The notes beneath the pieces are model-generated. The model was not told where the DNA came from, made no database searches, and saw only the letters and a program-made list of their open reading frames with translations. Shown piece by piece: positions 52,043 to 62,423 of a stretch of 64,000 nucleotides of DNA. This DNA is from Bermanella sp047621325 (lineage in GTDB: Bacteria; Pseudomonadota; Gammaproteobacteria; Pseudomonadales; Oceanobacteraceae): assembly GCA_047621325.1 (NCBI GenBank), contig JBLHLT010000012.1, positions 56,677 to 120,676 of the forward strand, written 5' to 3'. The position numbers and the translations under genes were made by a program. The number at the start of each line of letters is the position of its first letter. The stretch's first letter is position 1.

Positions 52043-53518
52043 ATGAATACGGAAATTTTACTCAATGTGACTCCCACAGAAACCCGTATGGGGGTTGTGG
52101 AAAATGGCGTGCTGCAAGAAGTTAATATCGAACGCAGTAATCGCCGAGGCATCGTTGGCAATATTTATATTGGCAAGGTGGTTCGTGTGCTACCCGGCAT
52201 GCAGGCAGCGTTTGTCGAAGTGGGATTAAATCGTGCGGCATTCATTCATGCCGCCGATGTACAAGGTCCAACAAAAGACAGTGATGCGGCTCGACGTCAA
52301 CCAGATGCCATCACCAGTTTGTTGCATGAAGGACAAGATCTGGTGGTACAAGTGACAAAAGACCCAATTGGCACCAAGGGCGCTCGCTTGACGACTCATT
52401 TATCTATTCCTTCGCGTTACTTGGTCTTTATGCCTCATACACATCATGTGGGCATTAGTCAGCGCATCGAAGATGAAGGTGAGCGTGTGCGTTTACGTAA
52501 CCTCGTGCAATCTTGTATGGAGGCTGAAGGTCTTAGCGAAGAATGCGGTTTTATCTTACGCACGGCAGCCGAAGGCGCAGGTGAAGATGAGATTTTATTA
52601 GATACCCGCTATTTGCAACGGGTGTGGAATAAAGTGAAAGAGCGCATTAAAACGGTGAGTGCACCGGGTATTATCTATGAAGAGTTACCACTGCATTTAC
52701 GAACCTTTCGTGACTTTATACGCCCTGAAATTGATAAAGTATTAATCGATTCACGTGAGAATTTTCAAAAAGCACAAGCATTCTCAGAATCCTTTGTGCC
52801 AGAGGTAACGGATAAACTTGAATATTATCCAGGCGAGCGACCAATATTTGATTTATATGGCGTAGAAGACGAAATTCAAAAAGCGTTAGAGCGCAAAGTT
52901 AAGCTTAAATCTGGCGGTTATTTAATCATTGATCAAACAGAAGCCATGACGACGGTTGATGTGAACACGGGTGGGTTTGTTGGCCACCGCAATTTAGAAG
53001 AAACGATCTTCAAAACCAATTTAGAAGCGGCCACGGTGATTGGTCGCCAGCTAAGATTGCGCAACCTTGGCGGTATTATCATTCTTGATTTTATCGACAT
53101 GGAAGACCCTGAGCATCAGCGACAAGTGTTACGTATGTTGGAAAAGGTGCTAGAAAAAGATCACGCTAAAACAAAAATTTCACAAGTATCTGAACTTGGC
53201 TTAGTTGAGATGACACGTAAACGTACTCGCGAAAGCTTAGGGCAAATGTTGTGTGAGCCTTGCCCACACTGTGAAGGGCGTGGAGAAATTAAAACCGCAG
53301 AAACAGTCTGCTATGAGATTTTCCGTGAGCTACTAAGAGAATCCCGCGCGTATGATGCGTCCGCCTATTTAGTGCTTGCGTCGCAAAATGTGATTGATTT
53401 ACTACTTGATGAAGAAAGCCAAAGTGTTGCGGACTTGGAAAACTTCATTAATAAAACAATTAAATTACAAGTCGATCCTATGTACAGCCAAGAGCAGTAC
53501 GACCTGATTTTGCAATAA
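52043..53518 (+). CDS. rng: Ribonuclease G
   Basis: The product is 491 aa. It is an endoribonuclease that matures 16S rRNA 5' ends and degrades mRNA. It has an S1 RNA-binding domain near residues 35-125 (GNIYIGKVVRVLPGMQAAFVEVG), the catalytic DNase I-like part with metal-binding Asp residues (TTVDVNTG, IILDFIDM), and a Zn-link CEPCPHC. It lacks the long C-terminal tail of RNase E. It lies 6 bases before yhdP. Confidence 0.97.
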   Translation: MNTEILLNVTPTETRMGVVENGVLQEVNIERSNRRGIVGNIYIGKVVRVLPGMQAAFVEVGLNRAAFIHAADVQGPTKDSDAARRQPDAITSLLHEGQDLVVQVTKDPIGTKGARLTTHLSIPSRYLVFMPHTHHVGISQRIEDEGERVRLRNLVQSCMEAEGLSEECGFILRTAAEGAGEDEILLDTRYLQRVWNKVKERIKTVSAPGIIYEELPLHLRTFRDFIRPEIDKVLIDSRENFQKAQAFSESFVPEVTDKLEYYPGERPIFDLYGVEDEIQKALERKVKLKSGGYLIIDQTEAMTTVDVNTGGFVGHRNLEETIFKTNLEAATVIGRQLRLRNLGGIIILDFIDMEDPEHQRQVLRMLEKVLEKDHAKTKISQVSELGLVEMTRKRTRESLGQMLCEPCPHCEGRGEIKTAETVCYEIFRELLRESRAYDASAYLVLASQNVIDLLLDEESQSVADLENFINKTIKLQVDPMYSQEQYDLILQ

Positions 53519-53524
53519 TCCGTT

Positions 53525-56500
53525 ATGAAAACAAAAGCAATCAAACAGGGTTTAACCGCATTTAATTTATTTGTGGTAGCGACCTTTATGGTATTGGCGC
53601 TTTATAGCGCCATAGGCCAGCAAATATTTCCGTTTATTGGCCAATATCGTGTTCATTTAGAGCAGTATCTAAGTGAGCAACTAAATGGTTATGCCAGTAT
53701 TCGCCAACTGAGTGGCGACATGGATATACTCACGCCTTCTGTGCATATAGAAGGTGTGACACTTTATACAGATGATGATCCAAACCAGCCAAAAATTTCA
53801 ATTGCAGCAATAGATGCTGTGCTAGACCCACGCTCTTCCTTATTAAATTTAACACCTGTATTCAAAAGTGTGCGCCTGTCTGGTTTGTATGTGCACATAG
53901 ATGGCGATGCGAAAAAACCTCAGCAGCCAATTGATGAAGATGATGCGTTGTTAGTTAAACGCTTGATTGAAGGGTTGTTACTGCAACAGCATGTAGAGCT
54001 CAATAATGTCACAGTAGAAAACGCTCGCGGCGAAGAAACGAAAGTATTGCACCTTGAATATTTAGTGATGACAGGAGATGGTTTTAATCGCCTAGTTACG
54101 GGAAGTGTTTCTTATGGTAATGAGAATAAAGTGAACGCAGGCATTCGACTTTATTCGCAAGGTAGCCCCTTTAAATTAGATTCTTTTTATGCACGAGGAG
54201 CTTTGGACTTACCAGATGTTGATGTTGATTATTGGCTAAATGAAATTTTTGACATGTCTGTGTTTAAAGAATTCAGCGCATCGGCTCAACTACGGTTTGA
54301 ATTTAAAAATGGACTGCTGAACTACGGCAAACTATCGATCGCTAGTCCAACGGTTTATATAAATGATGGCCGTAAAATAGATAATGTGAATGCCCAGCTA
54401 TGGAGTAAGCAAAATGCCGCTGATAACTGGAGCTTCTGGATTGCAGATAGTAAATTCACACTAAAAAATAAACCTTGGCAGTTTAATGATATTGCAATAG
54501 GCGTTGCAAAAACGACACAGGGGAATCGTTTGCAGGCTTATTTAAAATCCATGGACGTTGCCTATTTACATCAGTTCCTCGACGGTGTGAACCTTATTCC
54601 AATTGAACTTCAATCACTTCTTAAAGAGCTTCAGCCATCTGGCAATGTTCAGAATATGAGCGTGATTATGCACAATCAATCTGCGGATAAATTTAATGTC
54701 TCTGTGGCTGGCGAGCTTAAAAACATATCTACTCACGCCAGCGGAGGAATCCCTGGGGTGACGAATGTAAATGGCGTGATTGCAGCAGATGAAAGAAATG
54801 GCAGAGTGCAATTTAATGGCCCGCAAATATCACTAGCGTTCCCTGGTATTTATGAATCCGCGTTCTTTTTCCCGTATGGCCAAGGACAAATTGACTGGCA
54901 CATTAGCGATCAAGGCGTGCACCTGTCGGGTGATGGGTTAGAGCTCACTATGGAGCAAGTAGAAAAAGTAAAAGGTGGATTTAACGTTTGGTTATACAAC
55001 GATAAAAAATATGAAGATAAATTAGAGCTGAATTTATCATTACAAAAGGCAAGTGTGCTAGCACATGAAACCTTGGTGCCCTCCATTTTGTCAGAAGGTC
55101 TGAGGGATTGGTTAGGGCAATCCCTGTTATCGGGTGAAGCGCGATCCGGACAATACTATTTATACACAGGATTAAATTCTGATAGCTTGAGTCAATCTGA
55201 ATTGCACTTGAATGTGTCTAAAGCGGCATTACAGTATTTACCACAGTGGCCAGTTGTTGCAGATATTGATGGCGATTTATTTGTGCAAAATGATCATGTT
55301 TATGCACGTATTAAAAGCGGTAATAGTCTTGGTGGCGAAATAAGTAAAACCCAAATTGTATTTGATGGTGTAAAAAATAATACACTATGGGTGCAATCAA
55401 ACATTGAAGGTCAAGCTGGCGAAGGTTTTAGTTATTTCCAACACACACCATTAAAAGAAGTGGTCGGTGATGTCATGGCGCCTTGGAGTATGACGGGCAA
55501 ACATGCAACACAATTAAGGCTAAGAGTCCCTTTCGAAGGTGATAGCTCTGCGATAGGGGTAGATGTTAAAGCGTCGTTAGTGAGTGGGGGGTTAAATTTA
55601 ACCGATCTTGGTTTGACGTTTGATAATAGCCAAGGCGATATTTACTATCGCAGTAGTGAGGGGTTAACGTCTTCACAGCTAACATCTCATTTGTGGCAAA
55701 AACCGATAGGGTTAAACATTTCTTCTGACATGCACCCTGTGGGGTTTTCAACGGACATCGCATTTAACGGCGATGTTGAAATGGAAAAACTTAAAAAATG
55801 GCTAGATCTTTCATTGTTAAATCCGTTGTCGGGTTCTACTTCGGTTGCTGGGCATTTTAAAATTAGTGGTCAAGAAAATGGGTTTACAGGCTTACAGCTG
55901 ACGTCTGATATGGTGGGCATTAAAATTGATTTGCCGGAGCCTTATCTAAAACCTGAAGTAAGCAAACAATTACTTAAATTTAGAATGGCACTCGCAGATG
56001 GCCAAAAAATGAATATATCCTACGGCGAACTTGCCAATGTGGCGTTGCATATTGATCATGGAGAGCTCAAAGCTGGCCAAATATATTTAGGTGCCACAGA
56101 TGCCTATATACCGAATGTGCCAGGGTTAGAAGTCTTCGGTCATGTTTCTAATATTGATGTCGATAAGTGGCTTAAGGTTTGGGAGGGTATTAAACCTGAC
56201 ACTAAAAATGCCTCTCAAACATCTGCTAATGGTTTGTTACGTAAAGTAGATATAAGTACCGATAGTCTAACGTATGACGGACATAAATTTGAACAAGTAA
56301 CAGCAGAAGTCAATGCTAGGCAAAATGCGTGGGATATCTACATTGAATCGCCTGTTACTAAAGGGCTGATAACATGGGAATCACAAAAGCCCATTATCAT
56401 GGATTTAGATTATATTCACTGGCCTGCGTTATCTAAAAATGAAGATGAAGAACCAGAAGAAAAAGTAGATGCACTGGCGAATGTTTTTCCAAGTATGTTT

Positions 56501-57403
56501 CCAGATGTGAATTTTAAAGTGGATGAAATATTCCTCGGCCCTAGAAATTATGGCCAATGGCAAGCCAAGTTAAAACGACAAGGTGAAACACTCTCGTTAT
56601 TAGATATAGATGGTAAAATAAAAAAATTAAATGTTAAGGGGTTTGTGCATTGGGTAAAACCAGAAGCCAGAACAGCCAGTACATTGTTAGAAACGACTAA
56701 ACTTGATTTAAGACTTTCTAGTGATGATGTTGGTGGTGTTCAAAAAGCTTGGCTAACGAAACCAGTGGTGGAAGCGAAAAATGCAAAAGTAGAGGTTAAC
56801 TTTCAGTGGCTGGGCAGTCCTGCTATGTTTAAATCTGAATTGTTGAATGGTCAGGCGAGTGTGTCACTTAAAGATGGTCGCTTTTTAGATGCAGGCGACA
56901 CGGGCGCATTAAGTGCGTTTGGCATTTTAAATTTTGGTGCCATTGGCCGGCGATTACGTTTGGATTTTTCTGATGTTTATCAGAGCGGTTTTCACTTTGA
57001 CTCAGTATCAGGTAAAACAAAAGTGAAAGACGGAGTGATGACAATTGTAGATACCATGGATATTAAAGGCCCATCTGCGAAGTTTGCCGCAAGTGGCACC
57101 GTTAATTTGAATACAAAAGAATTAAACCAAGAGTTATCGGTCACATTTCCTGTCACTAGTACATTGCCGTTTGTAGCGATTCTAGCGGGTTTTGCCCCGC
57201 CTGTGGCAGCATCTATCTTTGTAGGTGAGCAACTTGTGGGTGATCAAATTGAAAAATATACCAGTGCTACTTACAAGTTAGATGGTACATGGGATAAACC
57301 AAATTTACAGATTATGAAGCGCTTTGATAATAATATTGAGGGCAAGCAGGATAAAGGCTTTTGGTATCGTATGAAAGATTTCTTTGGTTTAGGAGGAAGT
57401 TGA
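53525..57403 (+). CDS. yhdP: YhdP family envelope lipid-transport protein
   Basis: The product is 1292 aa. It has an N-terminal membrane anchor (FNLFVVATFMVLALYSAI) and a long beta-rich periplasmic body of the AsmA/DUF3971 type, which forms a hydrophobic groove bridging inner and outer membranes. YhdP moves phospholipids to the outer membrane with TamB and YdbH. The C-terminal segment (FGAIGRRLRLDFSDVYQSGFHFDSVSG, GPSAKFAASGTVNL) is typical. It overlaps the next gene by one base (TGATG). Confidence 0.94.
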   Translation: MKTKAIKQGLTAFNLFVVATFMVLALYSAIGQQIFPFIGQYRVHLEQYLSEQLNGYASIRQLSGDMDILTPSVHIEGVTLYTDDDPNQPKISIAAIDAVLDPRSSLLNLTPVFKSVRLSGLYVHIDGDAKKPQQPIDEDDALLVKRLIEGLLLQQHVELNNVTVENARGEETKVLHLEYLVMTGDGFNRLVTGSVSYGNENKVNAGIRLYSQGSPFKLDSFYARGALDLPDVDVDYWLNEIFDMSVFKEFSASAQLRFEFKNGLLNYGKLSIASPTVYINDGRKIDNVNAQLWSKQNAADNWSFWIADSKFTLKNKPWQFNDIAIGVAKTTQGNRLQAYLKSMDVAYLHQFLDGVNLIPIELQSLLKELQPSGNVQNMSVIMHNQSADKFNVSVAGELKNISTHASGGIPGVTNVNGVIAADERNGRVQFNGPQISLAFPGIYESAFFFPYGQGQIDWHISDQGVHLSGDGLELTMEQVEKVKGGFNVWLYNDKKYEDKLELNLSLQKASVLAHETLVPSILSEGLRDWLGQSLLSGEARSGQYYLYTGLNSDSLSQSELHLNVSKAALQYLPQWPVVADIDGDLFVQNDHVYARIKSGNSLGGEISKTQIVFDGVKNNTLWVQSNIEGQAGEGFSYFQHTPLKEVVGDVMAPWSMTGKHATQLRLRVPFEGDSSAIGVDVKASLVSGGLNLTDLGLTFDNSQGDIYYRSSEGLTSSQLTSHLWQKPIGLNISSDMHPVGFSTDIAFNGDVEMEKLKKWLDLSLLNPLSGSTSVAGHFKISGQENGFTGLQLTSDMVGIKIDLPEPYLKPEVSKQLLKFRMALADGQKMNISYGELANVALHIDHGELKAGQIYLGATDAYIPNVPGLEVFGHVSNIDVDKWLKVWEGIKPDTKNASQTSANGLLRKVDISTDSLTYDGHKFEQVTAEVNARQNAWDIYIESPVTKGLITWESQKPIIMDLDYIHWPALSKNEDEEPEEKVDALANVFPSMFPDVNFKVDEIFLGPRNYGQWQAKLKRQGETLSLLDIDGKIKKLNVKGFVHWVKPEARTASTLLETTKLDLRLSSDDVGGVQKAWLTKPVVEAKNAKVEVNFQWLGSPAMFKSELLNGQASVSLKDGRFLDAGDTGALSAFGILNFGAIGRRLRLDFSDVYQSGFHFDSVSGKTKVKDGVMTIVDTMDIKGPSAKFAASGTVNLNTKELNQELSVTFPVTSTLPFVAILAGFAPPVAASIFVGEQLVGDQIEKYTSATYKLDGTWDKPNLQIMKRFDNNIEGKQDKGFWYRMKDFFGLGGS

Positions 57404-58224
57404 TGCGCTGTGCTGTGATTCAAATGACCAGTGGTCAAGACGTTGATACGAATTTAAAACAAGCTTTTATTTTATTGGCGCAAGCCGCGGAAAAAAATGC
57501 GCGACTTGTTGTACTACCTGAAATGTTTGCGTGTTTAGGTGTGAAAAATCAGTTTGAACTAGCGAGCACGCGTTTCACTCATCATGATGTCATTAGTATC
57601 TTACTCGACTGGGCTAAGCAATTTCAGTTTTATATTGTGGCGGGCTCAATTCCTATGCTTGATGATAATCATCAAGGCTCAGAAAAAGTACTAGCCGCAT
57701 GTTTGGTCTGTTCGCCAGAAGGCCTATTAATTAGCCATTATAATAAAATTCACCTGTTTGATGTGGATGTGGCCGATGAAAAAGGTCGTTATCGTGAATC
57801 GGATACCTTTATTGCTGGCAGTGATATGAAAACGGCGAATATTGACGATCATTTACTAGGTTTAAGTGTTTGTTATGATTTGCGCTTTCCTGAATTGTAT
57901 CAACACTATCAATCTATGGGCTGTCAGATTCTTACGGTACCTTCTGCATTTACTTATGCAACGGGTCGGCAGCACTGGGAAATTTTATTACGCGCCCGTG
58001 CGATTGAAACACAATGCTTTGTACTGGCGGCTAATCAAGTGGGTATCCATGAAGATGGTCGACGCACGTGGGGGCAAAGTATGATCATTGCACCTAATGG
58101 TGAAATATTAGCGGAAGGCGGAAATGAAAAACCAGACGTACTGTTAGCAGATTTAGACTTTGATTTTTTGGATCAGTGTCGAGCGGCTATGCCGATACAG
58201 CAACATAAAAAGCTAACCCATTAG
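57403..58224 (+). CDS. Carbon-nitrogen hydrolase (nitrilase superfamily, Nit/omega-amidase-like)
   Basis: The product is 273 aa. ATG 57403 (MRCAVIQMTSGQD) overlaps the yhdP stop. The Glu-Lys-Cys triad is visible in VLPEMFA, HYNKIHLFDVDV and GLSVCYDLRFPELY. It belongs to the Nit1/YbeM-like branch, which includes deaminated-glutathione amidases; the substrate is inferred from that similarity only. It follows yhdP in many gammaproteobacteria and ends inside a terminator hairpin. Confidence 0.9.
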   Translation: MRCAVIQMTSGQDVDTNLKQAFILLAQAAEKNARLVVLPEMFACLGVKNQFELASTRFTHHDVISILLDWAKQFQFYIVAGSIPMLDDNHQGSEKVLAACLVCSPEGLLISHYNKIHLFDVDVADEKGRYRESDTFIAGSDMKTANIDDHLLGLSVCYDLRFPELYQHYQSMGCQILTVPSAFTYATGRQHWEILLRARAIETQCFVLAANQVGIHEDGRRTWGQSMIIAPNGEILAEGGNEKPDVLLADLDFDFLDQCRAAMPIQQHKKLTH

Positions 58225-58234
58225 GTTAGCTTTT
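58208..58234. terminator. Terminator overlapping the 3' end of the nitrilase-family gene
   Basis: AAAAGCTAACC-CATTA-GGTTAGCTTTT; the stop codon lies partly within the hairpin. A-run and T-run allow use in both directions (convergent darP). Confidence 0.85.
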
Positions 58235-58247
58235 GTCGTGCTGTTTG

Positions 58248-58793
58248 TTATGCAGTTGGGTAAAAGGTTTTAATGAATAAAAATAATTTACGTGCAGCAC
58301 TTTTGCCCATTTTGATAGGGGGTGCATCAGGGTTGGCTTCTTTTAGCTCATGTTCTTTCACTGCATTACGCGTTAGTTGACGTAAATGCTGGATATCAGT
58401 TACATCAAATTGCTCGCAGAATTCACTCAAGGCATCGTTGCCCCCAGTAATTAAACGCTCACGCCATTTTTCTTGTTGGTGTAAAACACGGTTGTATTCT
58501 TCACTGCTAGGATCTTGTTTGTCCAGTGCTAATTGAATGGCAGGAACGTCTTCTGTACGCATGACTCGACCCACATATTGCAGGTGGCGACGTTTCGCTT
58601 CATTTTTCTTAATGCGGTCCCATTCTGCTGCTGCTTCAATCATCGTAGGAGTGAGCGGCAGTGTTTTTAATTGTTTTTTAGGTAGCTCGCAGATGCGTTT
58701 ACCGAGTTCTTGCAGGGCGTGCATTTCCCGTTTAATTTGGGATTTACTAGGGCCTGAGTATTCTTCAAATTGATCGTCTTCGTATTCGCTCAT
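58248..58793 (-). CDS. darP: Ribosome-associated factor DarP (YjgA family)
   Basis: The product is 181 aa, highly charged and helical. The sequence KSQIKREMHALQELGKRICELP...LPLTPTMIEAAAEWDRIKKNEAKRRHLQYVGRVMR is diagnostic for YjgA/DarP, which binds 50S precursors during late assembly. The acidic N-terminus (SEYEDDQFEEYSG) is usual. It is convergent with the nitrilase-family gene and lies 17 bases after mgtE. Confidence 0.95.
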   Translation of the reverse strand: MSEYEDDQFEEYSGPSKSQIKREMHALQELGKRICELPKKQLKTLPLTPTMIEAAAEWDRIKKNEAKRRHLQYVGRVMRTEDVPAIQLALDKQDPSSEEYNRVLHQQEKWRERLITGGNDALSEFCEQFDVTDIQHLRQLTRNAVKEHELKEANPDAPPIKMGKSAARKLFLFIKTFYPTA

Positions 58794-58810
58794 GGGGTAA
58801 CCAAATATGT

Positions 58811-60166
58811 TTATAAATAAAAGCTAGCGGCTAAACCTAAAAATGCAAAGAAGCCGACTACATCTGTGATGGTAGTGAGTACGACACCACCAGCAAGAGC
58901 AGGGTCGATGTTTAGTCGTTTTAGCAGGATAGGTAAGAAGGCACCGGCTAATGCCGCTACCACTAAGTTTATGACGATGGCGATCGCAATAATGACCGAA
59001 ATCTGAATGTCTTGAAACCATACGTATGTTGCCAGCGCGATCACTATTGCCCAAAGTATGCCGTTGCTTAAACCCACTAAAAATTCACGGTTCAACAACC
59101 AGCCAATATTATTTGAGTCAATATGGCCAATGGCTTGCCCACGAATTACGAGGGTTAGGGTCTGGCTGCCGGCTATGCCGCCCATACTGGCGACAATCGG
59201 CATCAGTACGGCAAGGGCAACCACAGTATTAATGGTGTCTTGGAACAGCCCAATAACCGCACTGGCTAAGAATGCAGTTAATAAATTAATACCTAACCAA
59301 ACAGCACGACGTCGGCTGGTTTTAAAGGCTGGTGCAAAGGTGTCTTCATCTTCATCTAAACCGGCCATGCTCATTAATGAGTGGTCGGCTTCATCTCGAA
59401 TAACGTCTACCACGTCATCGATGGTGATACGGCCAAGTAACTTAAACGTGTGTTCATCTACAACAGGGGCTGAGATTAAGTCATGACGTTCGAACAATTG
59501 CGCCACTTTCGTATCTGGCATATCGGCACGGATAGTGATGACGTCCGTGTTCATGATTTCACGAACGGTCGTGTCGCCGTCGCTGACTAGAATTTTGTTA
59601 ATTGGCAGTACGCCAATGAACTCATCACGACGGTTAACCACTAATAAGGTATCGGTCATGTCTGGCAAGGTGCGGTGACGACGCAGGTAACGCAGCACAA
59701 CTTCAATGGTGATGTCCGGACGAACGGTAACCGTATCGGTGTTCATTAAACCACCGGCACTATCCTCAGGGTAAGATAAGATGGCTTCGATGCGTGCACG
59801 GTCTTGAGAGTCCATGGTGGTCAGGACTTCTTGTGTCACGGTATCCGGTAGAATTTGAAGTAAGTCGGCCACATCATCGGTATCAAGGTCCGACATGGCG
59901 TTGGCGACTTCTTGTACACTCATTCGATTCAACAACCAGCTTTGCAGCTCGTCATTTAGGTGTTGTAAAACTTCACCTTCTTTGTCTTCGTCGATGAGAT
60001 CCCAAAGCAAGTTACGCTCTTTGGGTGGGGATGATTCTAATAAGTGGGCAACATCAGCAGCTTGTAAATCGCTATTAAGAATTCGGCGCACCTGTGCCAA
60101 AGCCCCACTTTCAAGTGCGACTCCCAGATGTACGAGTTTGCTGTGTTTATGTTCGCCCCTGGACAT
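58811..60166 (-). CDS. mgtE: Magnesium transporter MgtE
   Basis: The product is 451 aa. It has an N-terminal MgtE_N helical domain (about 35-135), a CBS pair that senses Mg2+ (about 140-260; MNTDTVTVRPD, MNTDVITIRAD) and five C-terminal membrane helices forming the pore (about 285-450, with PIVASMGGIAGSQTLTLVIRG and LPILLKRLNIDPALAGGVVLTTITDVVGF). It is a homodimeric Mg2+ channel. It lies between HPr and darP, as in several marine gammaproteobacteria. No Mg-sensing leader was recognised. Confidence 0.96.
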   Translation of the reverse strand: MSRGEHKHSKLVHLGVALESGALAQVRRILNSDLQAADVAHLLESSPPKERNLLWDLIDEDKEGEVLQHLNDELQSWLLNRMSVQEVANAMSDLDTDDVADLLQILPDTVTQEVLTTMDSQDRARIEAILSYPEDSAGGLMNTDTVTVRPDITIEVVLRYLRRHRTLPDMTDTLLVVNRRDEFIGVLPINKILVSDGDTTVREIMNTDVITIRADMPDTKVAQLFERHDLISAPVVDEHTFKLLGRITIDDVVDVIRDEADHSLMSMAGLDEDEDTFAPAFKTSRRRAVWLGINLLTAFLASAVIGLFQDTINTVVALAVLMPIVASMGGIAGSQTLTLVIRGQAIGHIDSNNIGWLLNREFLVGLSNGILWAIVIALATYVWFQDIQISVIIAIAIVINLVVAALAGAFLPILLKRLNIDPALAGGVVLTTITDVVGFFAFLGLAASFYL

Positions 60167-60283
60167 AATGCGATCCCTTAAATTCAGGCTGGGATTGTAC
60201 CGATAAAGGCTGTAACAGGCTACGACCCTTGTTTAAAAGTGTAGCCTAGAAGATTGATTTAATTGGGGGTTTTATTACGAGGG

Positions 60284-60553
60284 CTACTCGCCTTCACCAA
60301 AGTAGTCGTTTATGAGTTCGACAATGGCATCCATGGCGGCTTGTTCATCAGTGCCATCAATTTTAAGCAGCACGTCAGAGCCTTGGCTTGCGGCAAGCAT
60401 CATGACGGACATAATACTTTTACCGTCTACTTCTTTGCCATTAAAACTAATTTTTACTTTGCTAGCAAATGCAGAAGCGGTCGATACCAACTTAGCAGCA
60501 GCTCGTGCGTGTAAACCCAATTTATTTATTATTGTGATGGAGTTTTCAAGCAT
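60284..60553 (-). CDS. ptsO: HPr-like phosphocarrier of the nitrogen PTS (NPr)
   Basis: The product is 89 aa. ATG 60553 (MLENSITIINKLGLHARAAAKL) is the family start. Phospho-acceptor His is H15 (GLHARAA), and Ser46 lies in DGKSIMSVMML. It receives phosphate from EI-Ntr and passes it to PtsN, part of nitrogen/potassium regulation. It sits downstream of rapZ and ptsN, near rpoN, the standard PTS-Ntr locus. Confidence 0.95.
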   Translation of the reverse strand: MLENSITIINKLGLHARAAAKLVSTASAFASKVKISFNGKEVDGKSIMSVMMLAASQGSDVLLKIDGTDEQAAMDAIVELINDYFGEGE

Positions 60554-60664
60554 ATCAATACAAGCGAATAGGGATAGAGCCGTTACCATATCGGCCAAAT
60601 CGCTTCGTGTCTAGATAATATGAGCGTTGCTGTGAGGTCAGTTCTTGGGCATACGTTTTCTTCG

Positions 60665-61522
60665 TCATACGTTCAGTTCGCGGTGACGGACTTGCACATT
60701 AGAAAATTCATTTTGATAGGCGGCAAATAAGCGTTCTGCCATATAAACGCTGCGATGCTGGCCACCGGTGCAGCCAATGCTCACCGTCATATAAGTTCGA
60801 TTATTGGCTTCAAACTGAGGGAGCCATTTTTTTAAAAAGCTTTGGATATCGTTAAACATAGCAATGACGTGTTCGTCATTTTGTAGAAACTCTTGGATCG
60901 GTCGGTCTTGACCAGTGAACTGGCGTAAAGCTGGGTCCCAATATGGGTTGGGTAAGCAACGCACATCAAACACAAGATCGCTGTCTTTTGGGATACCATG
61001 TTTGAAGCCGAAGGATTCAAACAGCAACGACATATCGGTGCCTTGTTTTTGCACGACTCGTTCTTTGATCATGCTGCGTAATTGGTGCATCGATAAATGG
61101 GTCGTATCAACGGTCAAATCAGCCATGTCTGCAATATGTTGCAGTACTAATTTCTCGCGATCAATGGCTTCTAGCAGAGGTACATCTGGGCCAGTAAGCG
61201 GGTGTTTGCGTCTTGTGGCACTAAAACGGGTGAGCAATGTGTCGCTATGGGCGTCGAGATAAATGATTTCTAGCTGGCACTGTTTGCGATCAAGTTTGTT
61301 CATTATGTCGGCGAAATTGGCCAAATCGGCCTGAATGTTTCGCGCATCAATGCTGACAGCCACCGAGCTCATTTGCCCTTGGCCAGATTGAATTTGATCA
61401 AGTAAATTCTGTAGCAGCCCAACAGGAAGGTTATCAATACAATAAAAGCCAAGATCTTCTAGCAGGTCTAAGGCGGTACTTTTACCTGAACCGCTACGTC
61501 CACTGATGACCACAAGCTTCAT
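60665..61522 (-). CDS. rapZ: RNase adapter protein RapZ
   Basis: The product is 285 aa. The Walker A GRSGSGKSTALDLLEDLGFYCIDNLP and the C-terminal GCTGGQHRSVYMAERL are diagnostic. In enterobacteria it binds glucosamine-6-phosphate and directs sRNA GlmZ to RNase E; other regulatory RNAs may apply here. It lies 18 bases after ptsN in the rpoN operon. Confidence 0.97.
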   Translation of the reverse strand: MKLVVISGRSGSGKSTALDLLEDLGFYCIDNLPVGLLQNLLDQIQSGQGQMSSVAVSIDARNIQADLANFADIMNKLDRKQCQLEIIYLDAHSDTLLTRFSATRRKHPLTGPDVPLLEAIDREKLVLQHIADMADLTVDTTHLSMHQLRSMIKERVVQKQGTDMSLLFESFGFKHGIPKDSDLVFDVRCLPNPYWDPALRQFTGQDRPIQEFLQNDEHVIAMFNDIQSFLKKWLPQFEANNRTYMTVSIGCTGGQHRSVYMAERLFAAYQNEFSNVQVRHRELNV

Positions 61523-61540
61523 ATTTGTACCTTTAGTTGA

Positions 61541-61993
61541 TTAAGCAATTGCCAGTTGATAAAGCTCTTCACTATTTTTAGCTGAGCGTAATTGGTTACG
61601 ATAAGTTTCTTGGCTAAATTTTTCGGCCAACATACTTAGGGTTTGTAAGTGTTGCTCAGTTGCTTCAGCGGGTACTAATAAGACGAATACAATATCAACG
61701 GGTTTGCGATCAATCGAATCATAATCAATGGGTTCATCAAGAATAAACAAAGCACCAACAGTGCCTTCACATTCTTCTAAACGTGAGTGAGGAATAGCAA
61801 TGCCTTCGCCGATACCTGTGCTGCCTAATTTCTCTCTGGCAATGAGACGTTCGTAAATGTCATCATCTTGAGCATCTTTGATGTTAGAGGCAAGGAATTG
61901 ACTAATATGCTGGATTAGTTTCTTTTTGCTACTGCAATGCGCACCCAGTTGGGTGCGCGCAGGCGTTAATATAGTTGAAATACTAGAGGTCAT
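61541..61993 (-). CDS. ptsN: PTS IIA-like nitrogen regulatory protein PtsN
   Basis: The product is 150 aa with an EIIA-type fold. The active-site His is H69 (GIAIPHSRL). Its phosphorylation state links nitrogen status to potassium uptake and other targets. It starts 6 bases after the hpf stop. Confidence 0.97.
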   Translation of the reverse strand: MTSSISTILTPARTQLGAHCSSKKKLIQHISQFLASNIKDAQDDDIYERLIAREKLGSTGIGEGIAIPHSRLEECEGTVGALFILDEPIDYDSIDRKPVDIVFVLLVPAEATEQHLQTLSMLAEKFSQETYRNQLRSAKNSEELYQLAIA

Positions 61994-61999
61994 ATGAAG

Positions 62000-62305
62000 T
62001 TAGTGGTTACTTCCGTGGCGGTGATTAACCATTTTTTCTTTGTGTTTAAGGAGCTGTCGATCGAGTTTATCGGTCATCCCGTCAATCGCAGCATACATGT
62101 CGTCATTATCGGCATTTGCATGTAATTCAGCACCTGATACATGCATGGTGGCTTCTGCTTTTTGGGTGGCCTTTTCTACGGTGAGAGTAACTTGCACATT
62201 GGTAATGTTATCAAAATGTCGCTCCAGTTTTTCCACTTTGGAGTGGACGTAGTCCTTAAGGGCTTGTGTCACTTCAACATGGTGGCCGCTGATATTGATT
62301 TGCAT
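62000..62305 (-). CDS. hpf: Ribosome hibernation promoting factor, short form
   Basis: The product is 101 aa. The sequence MQINISGHHVEVTQALKDYVHSKVEKLERHF and basic loops are those of short HPF/YfiA proteins, which bind the 30S subunit in stationary phase and promote 100S dimers with RMF. It follows rpoN with about 118 bases between. Confidence 0.97.
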   Translation of the reverse strand: MQINISGHHVEVTQALKDYVHSKVEKLERHFDNITNVQVTLTVEKATQKAEATMHVSGAELHANADNDDMYAAIDGMTDKLDRQLLKHKEKMVNHRHGSNH

Positions 62306-62423
62306 AGATGGCTCCTACTGTCGGCACTCCGAAATAGAGTGCATAAATGTGCTGATAACCTTCAGTATAGGCTACCGGCGAAAAACCAGTGTAGCTCTTT
62401 ACCAAAATCTAATGGCTATACCA